Source of the DNA: Opisthocomus hoazin
Lineage: Eukaryota > Chordata > Aves > Opisthocomiformes > Opisthocomidae
Reading direction: 5' to 3'
Length of the DNA: 64,000 nt
Assembly: GCF_030867145.1 (NCBI RefSeq)
Contig: NC_134428.1
Location: 6,572,001-6,636,000, forward strand
A program made the translations under genes and the position numbers. Positions 9,430-20,337 of this stretch are shown here, piece after piece; within the stretch, counting starts at the first letter, position 1; every line of letters starts with the position of its first letter. The notes under the pieces are model-generated. The model searched no databases and had not been told where the DNA came from. It saw only the letters and a program-made list of their open reading frames with translations.

Positions 9430-11247
9430 TGTAAGGATAAGATGGTAAGGATTGATAGGGCGAATGATCCTAGGTAGGTTTTGATTAGTCCGGTGTGAAG
9501 GGTAGTTGAGGTTTTTGTTGCTATGAGTTGTAAATCAGCAAGTCCTTCAGGACCTATCTTTTTATATCATGATAGGTCGATTAGGTGGGAGACAACTTTT
9601 TGTCCGTTGTTTAGGGCGATTATGGAGTTAAGGCAGTGCATTAGGGGGTTGAAATAACCTAGAGAGGAGGAAAACTTTTAAGTATGTGTTTTGTTTGGGG
9701 AGGGTTAGAGTGTGTGTTATGTTTGAGAGTTCTAGTGCAAGGATGGTGATGCCTAATGCTGTGATGATGATGGCTGCAGTTTTTGTAAAGGTGGGCGTGG
9801 TTATTGGTGGGGTTTTCGCTGGGGTGATGTAGGATGTGATGATTATGCCGTCTATAATGCTACCTAGGGCGAGGTGGGTGATTGGGCGAATAATTATCGG
9901 ATTGTTTTCATTTGTTGGGAGGATTGCGGATGATCGTGTAGATCCTGTTTGTACGAGTAGGGTTATGCGTAGGCTGTAGGTTGCGGTGAATGATGTGGCT
10001 AGGAGTGTTAGGAGTAGTGCTCTGGTGTTTAGGTAGGATGCATTTAGGCTTTCGATAATGAGATCTTTTGAGTAGAATCCTACTAAGACTGGTGTTCCTA
10101 TTAGAGTTAGATTGCCGATGGTTAGGCAGGAAGTGGTTGCTGGGAGTATTTTTTGTAGTCCATCTATTTTTTGGATATCTTGTTCGCCATTGAGGTTGTG
10201 GATGATTGACGCAGAACAGAGGAATAGCATAGCTTTGAAGAAAGCATGTGTTGAAATACGGAAAAAAGCTAGCTGTGGGAGGTTTAGGCCATTTGTGACT
10301 ATTATTAATCCTAGTTGGCTGGATGTGGAGAAAGCAATGATTTTTTTGATGTCATTTTGTGTACGGGCACATGTGGCAGCGAATAGTGTGGATAGTGTGC
10401 CTAAACATAGACATAGGGTGGGAGCAGTTTGGTTGTAGGTAAGTATGGGGTGGGTGCGAATGAGGAGGAAGATTCAAGCTACTACTATAGTGCTGGAGTG
10501 TAGTAGGGCGGAGACTGGGGTTGGGCCTTCTATGGCAGCAGGAAGTCATGGATCCAGGCCAAACTGGGCTGATTTTCCGGTTGCAGCTAGAATGAGGCCT
10601 AATATAGGGGGAGTGTTGGTATTTGGGCTGGTAAAAAAGTTTGTTGGATTTCTCAGGTGATTATGACTGAGGCAAGTCATGCTATGCTTAGGATAAGTCC
10701 AGTATCTCCGATTCGGTTGTAAAGTACAGCTTGGAGGGCAGCTGTGTTAGCTTCTGCTCGTCCTTGCCATCAGCCAATTAGGAGGAAAGACATGATTCCA
10801 ACGCCTTCTCAGTTGATGAAGAGAAGGAATATGTTGTTGGCGAGAGTTAGTATTAGTATGGAGATCAGGAATATTAGTAGGTAGGAGAAAAATTTTGTGA
10901 TATATGGTTCTGATGCCATGTATCGTATTGCAAATTGAAGGATAGACCATGTTACAAATAGTGCGATGGGAAAGAATATTAGGGAGTATTGATCTATTTT
11001 GAAGCTAAGTGGGATTTTGAAGTTTATGATGAATTTCCATTCTCAGTACGAGGTAACACTTTCTGTACCTGAGTAGATGTAAAGAGTTATTGGGATCAGG
11101 CTAGTTATGAAAGCGGTTTTAACAGTGTGTGTGATGGAAGATGGAGAGTTTTGGAATGTCTTTGATAAGAGTGGGAGTAATATTGGTGTAAGGATGATTG
11201 CTAGTGTGAGTAGTATGGAGGTGTTTAGGAGTAGTGTGGTATCCATG
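9430..11247 (-). pseudogene. ND5: NUMT ND5, frameshifted
   Basis: Copy of complex I subunit ND5, near the usual 1818 nt. Start at 11247 (MDTTLLLNTSILLTLAI). A 200-codon run free of stops (10230-9628) covers the region with NGEQDIQKI and GFYSKDLIIE. At about 9672 an extra base in a T-run (minus AAAAGTTTTCC) shifts the frame just before the conserved FNPLMH segment. The 3' end adjoins the cytb start with little or no spacer. Confidence 0.93.
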
Positions 11248-11248
11248 A

Positions 11249-11318
11249 CTTTTACTTGGATTTGCACAAAGATGGGTGGCTCCTAAGACCAGTGGATTGC
11301 TATTATCCTTTAAAAGTA
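11249..11318 (-). tRNA. trnL1: NUMT copy of mitochondrial tRNA-Leu(CUN)
   Basis: Minus strand ACTTTTAAAGGATAATAGC, TAG anticodon in GGTCTTAGGAGCC, 3' side TCCAAGTAAAAGT. It immediately precedes ND5. Confidence 0.92.
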
Positions 11319-11384
11319 AGGGGACTGAGGTTTTAAACTCAGATGTAAGAATTAGCAGTTCTTGTTGGTTATACCTCCCCTCGG
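11319..11384 (-). tRNA. trnS1: NUMT copy of mitochondrial tRNA-Ser(AGY)
   Basis: D-armless serine tRNA on minus: GGGAGGTATAACCAACAAG, GCT anticodon in AACTGCTAATT, 3' side AACCTCAGTCCCC. Middle member of the His-Ser-Leu cluster. Confidence 0.88.
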
Positions 11385-11451
11385 CAGGTAAGAAGAGTTT
11401 AACTTCTATTTTTAGAGACACAGTCTAATGTTTGGGTTGAAACTATGCTTG
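11385..11451 (-). tRNA. trnH: NUMT copy of mitochondrial tRNA-His
   Basis: Minus strand ends near GCATAGTTTCAACCCAAACA, GTG anticodon in GACTGTGTCTC, then TAAAAATAGAAGTTAAAC. Some stem positions differ from typical bird sequence. It follows ND4. Confidence 0.85.
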
Positions 11452-11453
11452 TA

Positions 11454-12831
11454 TGAGGGAATTCCTGATATTAGTTTGGGTTTTAGAATTAGGAGTAATA
11501 GGGGGAGAATGTGAAGGGTTATTAGTAAGTGTTCACGTATAGTGGAGTTTTGAATAGAGGTGATGTGGGTTGGGGTGGTTCCTCGCTGGGTTATGAGTAA
11601 TATAAATAAGGTGTATGTGGTGGTTAATAGGATTGCTGTTCCAGTTAGGATAATTGTGAAGGCAGATCAGTTAAATGGTGCAATTATGATTGTTAGTTCT
11701 GCTATCAGGTTTGTGGTTGGGGGGAGGGCTATGTTAGTGAGATTAGCAAGTAGTCATCAGGTGGCTATAAGTAGTAGGAGCGGTTGTAATCCTCGTGTGA
11801 GGATCAGGATTCGGCTGTGGGTGCATTCGTAGTTAGTGTTGGCTAAGCAAAATAGTATTGATGAAGTTAGTCCATGTGAGATTATAAGGATTATTGCCCC
11901 TGAAAATGATCAGTGGGTTTGGATTATGCTTGCGGCAATAACCAGGCCCATACCACTTACAGAGGAGTAAGCGATGAGTGATTTCAGGTCAGTTTGACAA
12001 AGGGCAGATTGAGCTGGTTATTAATGCGCCTCATAGGGCTAGGGTGAGGAATGGCTAGTGTAAGTGGTTTGAGAGTGGGTTTAGGGAAAATGTGGTGCGC
12101 ATGATACCATACCCTCCTAGTTTTACGAGTAATGCTGCAAGTAACATGGAGCCTGCAATTGGGGCTTCTACATGGGCTTTGGGAAGTCATAGGTGGAGTC
12201 CATATAGGGGGGCTTTTACTATGAATGCTGTAAGTAGGGCAAGGCTTGAGAGGATAACTGTTCAAGAGGTAGAGACTGTTGGGCTGGCTAGTTTTAGCAT
12301 TGTCAGGTGTAGGGTGCCAGTTTGTGTGTGGAGGTATGGGATTGTGACCAATAGGGGTAGGGAGCTGATAAGTGTGTAAAATAGCAGGTAGATGCTGGCA
12401 CTTAGGCGTTCGGATTGGTTTCCTCACTGTGTAATAAGGATTAGGGTTGGGATGAGAGTTGCTTCAAATGAGATATAGAATAGTATTAGCTCTGTGGTTG
12501 AAAAGGCTAGGATGATGAATGGTTGAACAGTAATTATGGTTATGACGAAGATTCGTTTTCATGTGCGGGGTTTGTGTTGGAGGTGGTTTTGGCTTGCTAT
12601 AATTATGAGTGGTAATAGTCAGCAGGATAAGACTAGCAAGGGGGATGAGATTTGGTCGATGCTGGCTCATCGGGTCAGATTTTTGTAGGGGTGGTATGTG
12701 GGTAGGAGTCAGTGTAGGCTTAGGGTAGCAATTAGAAGGCTATGTGTGGTTGTGTTAGATCATAGAAGTTTTTGAGGGGATAGCAGTGTTATGGGGATGA
12801 GTATGATTGTTGGAAAGATAATTTTTAGCAT
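11454..12831 (-). pseudogene. ND4: NUMT ND4, broken
   Basis: Copy of complex I subunit ND4, about the usual 1378 nt. Starts at 12831 as ATGCTAAAAATTATC, with ATGCTAA being the normal seven-base overlap with ND4L. The family sequence can be followed on the minus strand, but stop-free runs change frame several times (for example near 12000-12040), so at least one indel pair is present. Exact lesions need an alignment. Confidence 0.9.
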
Positions 12832-12832
12832 T

Positions 12833-12838
12833 GTAGGA
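12833..12838. repeat. Target-site duplication GTAGGA, left copy
   Basis: Direct repeat of the six bases at 13208-13213. In an uninterrupted ND4L these bases occur once in the final codons (rc of CTCCTAC). Confidence 0.9.
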
Positions 12839-13207
12839 TGCGAGTGACGGAGGAAAACAGGCAGACGACTCAATATGAGTGATAAGGCACTGAATCCGTT
12901 TATTGTCCAGATAGCTCTCCTTTTATCCTGTTAGTTTTAATTATGCCTACTAGTCAAGCAGTAATTGGCCATAGCTCTAAAGGTTACGTTCACATAGTCC
13001 TCCTACTTGCGGTTATCTTGCGGTTACAGCTGCAGCTGGCTTTCTCTTCTGAAATCCTGTTTACGCGCTGCTGGGGATTTCCAGACCCGTCAAGGACACA
13101 GTGTCCTTGACGGGCGCCCGCGGCCTAGTCATGCTAAGCTCTCTAGGCTCTGCTCGTACAACTGTTCCATGGAGTCGTGGCCTCTCTACTTTAGCCAATT
13201 CCCAACA
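12839..13207 (-). mobile_element. Solo LTR inserted in NUMT ND4L
   Basis: 369 bp that interrupt ND4L seven bases upstream of the ND4 overlap. It starts TG and ends CA, and is flanked by the 6 bp duplication GTAGGA at 12833-12838 and 13208-13213, both parts of the interrupted ND4L sequence. On the minus strand a TATA-like GGATAAAAGG (12928-12919) precedes AATAAA (12904-12899), which gives the orientation. Six-base duplications are typical of alpha/beta-type (class II) retroviruses. No internal retroviral sequence remains, so this is the product of LTR-LTR recombination. It contains a 29 bp perfect palindrome listed separately. Confidence 0.9.
13086..13114. repeat. 29 bp near-perfect palindrome in the solo LTR
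   Basis: CCCGTCAAGGACAC, one central A, then its exact reverse complement. Fourteen paired bases with a single-base centre would extrude as a hairpin in DNA. Function unknown; it could be a recent inverted duplication or a dyad protein-binding site in the LTR U3. Confidence 0.9.
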
Positions 13208-13498
13208 GTAGGAGGTTTAAGTTATGTAGATAGTTGGAGCCATGGGTTCGTGTTGAGGCTACAAGTATTACTAGGCCTGTCCCTGCTTCACAGGCTGAGA
13301 GAGTTAACATAAGTAGGGGCATCAGGGTGAATGAGGTTGCTTGATTCTCGACTGGCCATGTTGATACAGTCATATATATGGACAGTATTATGCTTTCTAG
13401 GCAGAGTAGTGCAGAAATTAAGTGAGTTCGATGAAAGGCTAGTCCTAGGCTGCTTAGAGTGAATGCTGAGTAGAAGCTTAGATGGAGGACTGACATGG

Positions 13499-13567
13499 AG
13501 GAAGTCATAGGGTTAGAACTATGGTTTGTTGAGCTGAAATCAGCTGTCTTTGTTAGACTAACTTCCT
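13499..13567 (-). tRNA. trnR: NUMT copy of mitochondrial tRNA-Arg, anticodon altered
   Basis: Minus strand AGGAAGTTAGTCTAAC; the 5' AGGAAGT pairs with 3' ACTTCCT. Placing the 5 bp anticodon stem GCTGA leaves the loop TTTCAGC, so the anticodon is TCA (window 13535-13537) instead of the arginine TCG. The 3' anticodon strand TCAAC also has one mismatch. Consistent with decay after transfer. Confidence 0.8.
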
Positions 13568-13571
13568 GTGT

Positions 13572-13923
13572 TTATTCTGCTCATTCTAGGCCTCCTTGTG
13601 CTCATTCGTAAACTAGTCCTAATGTGAGTAGGAGAATGATGAGGGAGGTTCAGGTTAGGGTAGTGGTAGGGGAGGGCAGTTGGATGACTCAGGGGAGTGC
13701 TAGTAAAAGTGCGATTTCTAGATCAAACAGGAGGAATAGGATTGCTACTGAGGAAGAATCAGATGGAGATGGAAGTTGAGCAGATCCGAGAGGGTCGAAG
13801 CCGCATTCATAGGGGGATAGTTCTTCTGAGTCTGGGTTTGTTTGAGCAAGTCAAAGGTTTAGGGTGGTTAGAAGGATGGTTACTGTGAGGGATAAGTGCG
13901 ACTATGAATATGATTATGTTAAT
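13572..13923 (-). pseudogene. ND3: NUMT ND3, with small indels
   Basis: Copy of complex I subunit ND3. 352 nt from an ATT start to TAA. The conserved region around [16 protein letters not shown] is readable. Frame changes near the segment before [11 protein letters not shown] (about 13740-13770) suggest one lost and one gained base. Many birds carry one extra untranslated base in ND3, so the length alone does not prove damage. Confidence 0.88.
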
Positions 13924-13993
13924 TGCTCTTCTCTGGAGTTGGACCGGATTTTAGAGATTTGGAAGTCAATTGTAATAAGTATACTAGAAGAGC
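13924..13993 (-). tRNA. trnG: NUMT copy of mitochondrial tRNA-Gly
   Basis: Minus strand GCTCTTCTAGTATACTTAT, TCC anticodon in GACTTCCAAAT, 3' AGAGAAGAGC closing the acceptor stem. Lies between COX3 and ND3. Confidence 0.92.
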
Positions 13994-14778
13994 AGGATCC
14001 TCATCACTAGATAGTTATGTAGAGGAATAATCAGATTATGTCTATGAAGTGTCAATATCAGGCTGCTGCCTCAAATCCAAAGTGGTGGTTATATGTGAAG
14101 TGGTATTTGATTAGTCGTAGGAGACAAACTGATAAGAATGATGACCCAATGATTACGTGTAGTCTGTGGAATCCTGTGGCGACGAAGAATGTTGAGCCGT
14201 ATACGCTATCGGCGATTGAAAATGGGGCTTCGTAGTATTCTATTGCCTGGAGGGCTGTGAAGTAGAAGCCTAAGAGAATTGTTAGGGTAAGTGCGCGGGT
14301 TGCTTGTTTGCGGTTACTTTCAGTAATGTTGTGGTGAGCTCAGGTTACAGTTACACCAGAGGCTAGGAGGATTGCTGTATTGAGTAGTGGTACTTCCAAG
14401 GGATTAAGGGGTTTAATTCCTATTGGGGGTCATCGTCCACCTAGTTCTGGGGTGGGTACTAGGCTGGAGTGGAAGAATGCTCAAAAGAAGCCTAGAAAGA
14501 AGAGTGCCTCAGATGTGATGAATAAGATTATTCCGTATCGCAATCCTTTTTGGACTGGGAGTGTGTGATGACCTTGGAATGAACTTTCTCGTACGATATC
14601 TCATCATCATTGTAGTATTACTAGAATTATAGAGAGAAGGCCCAGGGCTTAAGAGTTGTGAGGAGTTACAGTGAAATCACATGATTAGTCCTGAGGTGGT
14701 TAGTAGGGCAGCGGCTGCTCCAAAGATTGGTCATGGGCTTGGGTCTGCTATGTGGTAGGAATGTTCTTGGTGAGCCAT
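13994..14778 (-). pseudogene. COX3: NUMT COX3 (cytochrome c oxidase subunit III), broken
   Basis: Copy of complex IV subunit III with close to the usual 784 nt. Start at 14778 ([16 protein letters not shown]). About 125 nt in (near 14650) one extra base lies in CTCTTAAGCCCTGGG and shifts the frame. Near the C-terminus a TAG replaces the Tyr codon before the terminal Trp-Trp-Gly-Ser. The intervening sequence, including the [19 protein letters not shown] segment, is well preserved. The start overlaps the ATP6 stop. Confidence 0.92.
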
Positions 14779-15426
14779 TAGATGTTTTCTTGTAAGTAGA
14801 GGCTTAGTAGTAAGACAAACACATAGGCTTGGATTATGGCTACTGCTACTTCTAGAATGGTTAGCAGGAGGAGGATTATTGTGGTTAGGACTGAGACAGT
14901 GGGTATAATAGTCAATAATACAGTGGTGGCTGTGGAAATGAGTTGGATGAGTAGGTGTCCAGCTTGGTCGAATGAGTAGGCTGATAGTTTCAATTAGAAT
15001 TAAGGCTGGGATTAAGAGTGTTGGTGTGCCTTCGGGTAGGAGGTGTCCTAGGGAGATTGAAGGTTGGTTTCGTAAGCCTGTGAGTAGGGTAGCAAGTTGG
15101 AGTGGGAAGGCTAGTGCTATGTTTATTGATAGTTGAGTTGTTGGGGTAAATGTGTATGGTAACAGGCCTAGTAGATTGATTGTTAGTAGGAATATTATTA
15201 GGGATGTCAGGATTAGGGATCATTTATGACCTTTTTTGTTTAGTGGTATTATTAGTTGTTTTGCGATTAGGTGGAGGAGTCATGATTGGATGGTTAGAAG
15301 GCGATTAGTGACTCATCGGTTGTCTGGTGTTGGAAGTAGTAGTGCGGGAAATAGTATTGAGAGTAGGATTAGGGGGATTCCTAAGAGGTATGGGCTTGCA
15401 AATTGGTCGAAGAAGCTTAGGTTCAT
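14778..15426 (-). pseudogene. ATP6: NUMT ATP6 with a 35 nt deletion
   Basis: Copy of ATP synthase subunit a. Start at 15426 (MNLSFFDQFASPYL), end at the COX3 start. Total 649 nt against the usual 684, so 35 nt are missing. The gap lies at about 14964, where sequence for ETISLLIRP joins directly to that for [10 protein letters not shown]; the segment with the essential proton-channel arginine (LALGVRL region) falls in the gap. The deletion shifts the frame. Confidence 0.93.
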
Positions 15427-15591
15427 GGCCAAGTTCAGGGGTTAGTTTTAGTGGTTGTGGAGGTAGCGGTTTTGTTGGAGCGGGGGGCTGACAGGTGCAA
15501 ATGAGAGTAATTTAGGTTGGATGATAAGTGAAAGGGTTAGTCAAGACAGTAGTATGATGAGGAATCATGGGGTTGGGTTGAGTTGTGTCAT
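15417..15591 (-). pseudogene. ATP8: NUMT ATP8, frameshifted
   Basis: Copy of ATP synthase subunit 8. Starts at 15591 (MTQLNPTPWFLIMLLSWL); the 3' end overlaps ATP6. After about 37 codons an added base in the C-rich CCCCCCGCTCC shifts the frame and yields an early TAA. Confidence 0.9.
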
Positions 15592-15593
15592 GT

Positions 15594-15662
15594 CATTGAG
15601 GAGGATGGGTGAATCTCTTTCTCTAGCTTAAAAGGCTAGTGCTGATACATAGCTTCTCAATG
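15594..15662 (-). tRNA. trnK: NUMT copy of mitochondrial tRNA-Lys
   Basis: Minus strand CATTGAGAAGCTATGTATC, TTT anticodon in AGCCTTTTAAGCT, 3' CCTCCTCAATG pairing with the start. Between COX2 and ATP8. Confidence 0.92.
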
Positions 15663-15663
15663 A

Positions 15664-16347
15664 TTAGGATGATAGTAATGAAGATCAGTTCTCGAAGTGG
15701 GTGAGGGGGGTAGATTCTCCTACAATTGGTATGTAGCTGTGGTTGGCTCCACAGATTTCTGAGCACTGGCCATAGAAGATTCCCGGTCGGGTTGTGATGA
15801 ATGATGTTTGGTTTAGGCGGCCTGGAATTGCATCCGTTTTTACTCCAAGAGTGGGGATTGCTCAGGAGTGAAGTACATCGCTGGCAGTGATGATGATGCG
15901 GATGGGGGATTCTATAGGGATAACGACACGATGGTCTACCTCGAGGAGTCAGAAGTGGCCTGGGGGTAGTTCAGATGTTGGAACTATGTATGAGTCGAAT
16001 GTCAGGTCTTTGAAGTCTGTGTATTCGTAGGTTCAGTACCATTGATGACCGATAGCTTTTAGGGTAAGGTCGGGTTTGCCAGTTTCATCTATTATGTACA
16101 GAATCTGTAGTGATGGAAGGGCAAGTAGAATTAGAACAATTGCTGGTAGAATTGTTCAGATTAATTCTACTTCTTGTGCATGGACAGTGTTTGTGGAGAG
16201 TTTTTTTATCAGTATAAGTGCCAGAAGATAAAGGACTAGGCTGCAGATTGCTAATGCGACTGTTAGAGCGTGATGGTGGAATTCAACAAGCTCTTCTATG
16301 ATAGGGGATGAAGTGTCTTGAAATCCAAATTGAGAGGGATTTGCCAT
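15664..16347 (-). pseudogene. COX2: NUMT COX2, apparently intact under mitochondrial code
   Basis: Copy of cytochrome c oxidase subunit II. Exactly 684 nt from ATG ([15 protein letters not shown]) to TAA. Reading with the vertebrate mitochondrial code I found no stop or shift: two N-terminal membrane segments, the aromatic GHQWYWTYEY stretch, and the CuA site region [15 protein letters not shown] with its Cys-x3-Cys and His ligands. The TGA tryptophans (first after QEVELI) cut it under the standard code, so it cannot make the protein in the nucleus. Confidence 0.95.
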
Positions 16348-16349
16348 GT

Positions 16350-16416
16350 GAGGTGTACAGGGTTTTCACCTGTGATTTAGTCTTGACAGGCTATGTAATT
16401 GATTTACTAACAGCTC
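16350..16416 (-). tRNA. trnD: NUMT copy of mitochondrial tRNA-Asp
   Basis: Minus strand GAGCTGTTAGTAAATC, GTC anticodon in GCCTGTCAAG, 3' ACACCTC; the acceptor stem has one C-C mismatch. Lies just upstream of COX2. Confidence 0.9.
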
Positions 16417-16419
16417 ATA

Positions 16420-16492
16420 AGAAAGAAGCATGAGTGACTTAATGCGGTTGGCTTGAAACCAGCATATGAGGGTTCAATTCCTTCCTTTCTTG
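16420..16492 (+). tRNA. trnS2: NUMT copy of mitochondrial tRNA-Ser(UCN)
   Basis: L-strand tRNA on plus: GAAAGAAGCATGAGTGAC, TGA anticodon in GGCTTGAAACC, T arm GGGTTCAATTCC, 3' TTTCTT closing with the 5' AAGAAA. It borders the COX1 3' end. Confidence 0.92.
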
Positions 16493-16494
16493 TA

Positions 16495-17252
<758 letters not shown>

Positions 17253-17261
17253 TGTTACCAT

Positions 17262-18921
17262 TACACCCCTCCCGAGTCGATGGATGGCAGGAAGGAGACC
17301 AGGAGGGTAAAATCCCTCCAGCTGTAAGTGAAGACCAGGTTCGGGACCTCCTGCAGAACCTAAATGTACAGAAGTCCATGGGACCTGATGAGATGCATCC
17401 CAGAGTCCTGAGGGAACTGGCTGATGTAGTTGCCAAGCCACTCTCCATGATATTTGAAAAGTCATGGCAGTCAGGGGAAGCACCCAGTGACTGGAAAAAG
17501 GGAAACATTGTGCCCCTTTTCAAAAAGGGTAGAAAGGAAGACCCTGGGAACTACCGACGTGTCAGCCTCACCTCTGTGCCTGGGAAGATCATGGAACAGA
17601 TCCTCCTAGAAGATATTCTAAGGCACATGGAGGCCAGGGAGGTGATTCGAGACAGCCAGCACGGCTTCACCAAGGGCAAGTCCTGCCTCACCAACCTAGT
17701 GGCTTTCTATGATGGTGTAACAACAAGGGTGGACAAGGGAAAACCAATGGACGTCATCTATCTGGATTTTTGTAAAGCCTTTGACACGGTCCCCCACAAC
17801 ATCCTTCTCTCTAAATTGGAGAGCCATGGATTTGATGGGTGGACCGTTCGGTGGATAAGGAATTGGTTGGATGGTCGCAGCCAAAGGGTAGTGGTCAAAG
17901 GCTCAATGTCTGGATGGAGACCAGTGACGAGTGGAGTCCCTCAGGGGTCCGTACTGGGACCGGTGTTGTTCAATATATTTATCAATGACATGGACAGTAA
18001 CATTGAGTGCACCCTCAGCAAGTTTGCAGATGACACCAAGCTGAGTGGTACGGTTGAGACACCAGAAGGACGGGATGCCATCCAGAGAGACCTGGACAAG
18101 CTGGAGAGGTGGGCCTGTGTGAACCTCATGAGGTTCAACAAGGCCAAGTGCAAGGTCCTACACCTGGGTCAGGGTAATCCCCGGTATCAATACAGGCTGG
18201 GGGATGAAAGGATCGAGAGCAGCCCTGCTGAGAGGGACTTGGGGGTACTGATAGACGAAAGGCTGGACATGAGCCGGCAATGTGCGCTGGGAGCCCAGAG
18301 GGCCAACCATGTCCTGGGCTGTATCAAGAGAAGCGTGGTCAGCAGGTCGAGAGAGGTGATTCTGCCCCTCTACTCTGCTCTGGTGAGTCCTCACCTGGAG
18401 TACTGCGTTCAGCTCTGGAGCCCTCAGCACAAGAAGGACATGGAACTGTTGGAGCGGGTCCAAAGGAGGGCTACAAAAATGATCCGAGGGCTGGAGCACC
18501 TCTCCTACGAGGACAGGCTGAGAGAGTTGGGCTTGTTCAGCCTGGAGAAGAGAAGGCTGTGGGGAGACCTGATTGCAGCCTTTCAGTACTTAAAGGGAGC
18601 CTATAGGAAAGATGGGGACAATCTTTTTAGTAGAGACAACAGTGACAGGACGAGGGGTAATGGTTTTAAACTAAAACAGTGTAGGTTTAGGCTGGACAAT
18701 AAGGAAGAAGTTCTTTACAATGAGCATGGTGAAACACTGGAACGGGTTGCCCAGAGAGGCAGTGGAGGCCCCATCCCTGGAAACATTCAAGACCAGGTTG
18801 GACAGGGCTCTGAGCAACCTGATCTAGTTAGTGGTGTCCCTGCTCGCTGCAGGGGGGTTGGACTATATGACCTCTAGGGGTCCCTTCCGACCCGAAACTT
18901 TCTATGATTCTATGATTCTAT
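17262..18921 (+). mobile_element. 5'-truncated CR1 LINE abutting the NUMT
   Basis: Non-LTR retrotransposon fragment of about 1.66 kb with most of the ORF2 reverse transcriptase. Motifs in order: [68 protein letters not shown], and catalytic FADDTKLSG. The frame is open from the left junction to 18877, but the last 60 residues are out of the family frame because of a base change in register near 18715, so the true C-terminus is lost. The 3' end carries the CR1 signature, about 2.5 copies of ATTCTATG (18901-18921). 5' truncation is normal for target-primed reverse transcription. Confidence 0.95.
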
Positions 18922-20337
18922 GGTGTCCCTTGCCGTATCTGCTGCTGTTTGTGTAGTTGAAGTGCACTTGTGTCTGTGACTGTACTTGTATCCTGAATTG
19001 TGGCGGTAATTGTACCTGTATCTGGACTTGTGTCTGGTTTGTGCCTGTTATCTGCAGTTCAGTGTGAATCTGTGTCTGTAGCTCTATCAGCCTCTGTGAT
19101 GGTGCCGGTACCTGTGTTTCTGAGGATGACAGTACCCATGCCTCTACTGGTATCTGTAGCTGTACCTGTAATTGCACCTGTAATTCTATCTGCCTTGCTA
19201 ATGATCTGTGTCTCTGCACGTGTACTTGCAGTGGTTTCTCTGTGTCCACATGTGTTAGGTTTGTGTATGTGTGCGTGTAATTCCCTCTCTGGCTGAAATC
19301 GTACCAGCAAGGGTGTCTCTAATGGTTATGTGTCCCACTAATGGTTCTTGTGACTCTCTGCAGTGGTGTCAGTGTCTCTGTACTGGTAGTCAGGATCTGT
19401 CATGGTGTTGGAGATGGCATCTGCAAAGGCATTGGTCTCTGTATCGGTGTGTGTAATGGTATCGATACTTGCAACGGGATCAATACCTTCAGCAGCATCT
19501 GCAAAGGTTTCTTTGGCTGCGGTGGTACCTACACTTGCAGTGCTATTTGCTTTGCTAATAGCATCTGCAGGGTTATCAGCAGTGGTATGTGCATCTGAAA
19601 TGGTACTTGAACCTTCCTGAAATGGCCCTTGAAGGTGCTGATGCCATTGCAGATACCAGTGCTGATGCCAATAGTCCCTGTATCTTCAGTGGCCTGTGCA
19701 TCGCTGCCTGGATGTTTAACGGCTCCTCTCTCTGTAATGGTACTCCTGTCAGGAGTGAGATCAGTGTCTGTATTTATAGGTGTAGTTGAATGTGTACTCG
19801 TGTCTGTGGCTCATCTCATGTCTGTAATTGTATGTGTAGTTCTGTCTTTGCCTGTAAGTGTATCTCTAATGGTGGGTGTGTTGTGTCTGCACCTGGAACT
19901 GTAGCTGCCATTGTGTCTGGTCTCGTATCTGGCGTTGTGTCTGCAACCGAATGTGTATCTTTCCAGTGGTGTTCTGTCTGTGGGTATGTTTGCAATGGCA
20001 TTGTCAATGAAATCTGTAGTGGCCTCTGCAATGGCCCCTGCATCTGCAATGGCCCCTGCAGCTGCAAAGATACCTGGCATCTGCCGTGGCATTTGTAATG
20101 CTGTGAGTGTGTCTCACGGCCTCTGCCTTTACCGTGATACCTGCGTCAGCAACGGTATCTGCATCTGCAAAGGTATCGGCACCTGACTTGCTCTCAGCTA
20201 CAGTCTCTGCAGTGATTTCTCCAACGGTGCCTGCAGCTGCAGCAGAAACTGCGTCTGCGGTGTCTGAAGTTGGCGTCTCTATCTGCAGTTCTACTGGTTT
20301 GGTGTCTGCATCTTCACCAGTATCAGGAATGGCGTGC
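18922..20337. repeat. Degenerate ATCTGC hexamer array, main part
   Basis: Six-base periodic units such as TGTATC, TGTAGC, TGCACC, TGTAAT over 1.4 kb. The stop-poor frames on both strands (up to about 125 codons) result from the period and have no known homology. The same repeat, in the same orientation, ends at 2269 on the other side of the NUMT plus CR1 insert. Confidence 0.88.

Larger units (their letters stand above)
12825..13496 (-). pseudogene. ND4L: NUMT ND4L, split by the solo LTR
   Basis: Copy of complex I subunit ND4L. The start is set at 13496 ([12 protein letters not shown]), because the upstream in-frame ATG at 13508 falls inside the tRNA-Arg 3' end. The frame is open through [19 protein letters not shown] up to the LTR at 13207. 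The last bases and the ATGCTAA overlap with ND4 lie beyond the LTR at 12825-12838. Apart from the insertion I saw no lesion. Confidence 0.92.
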
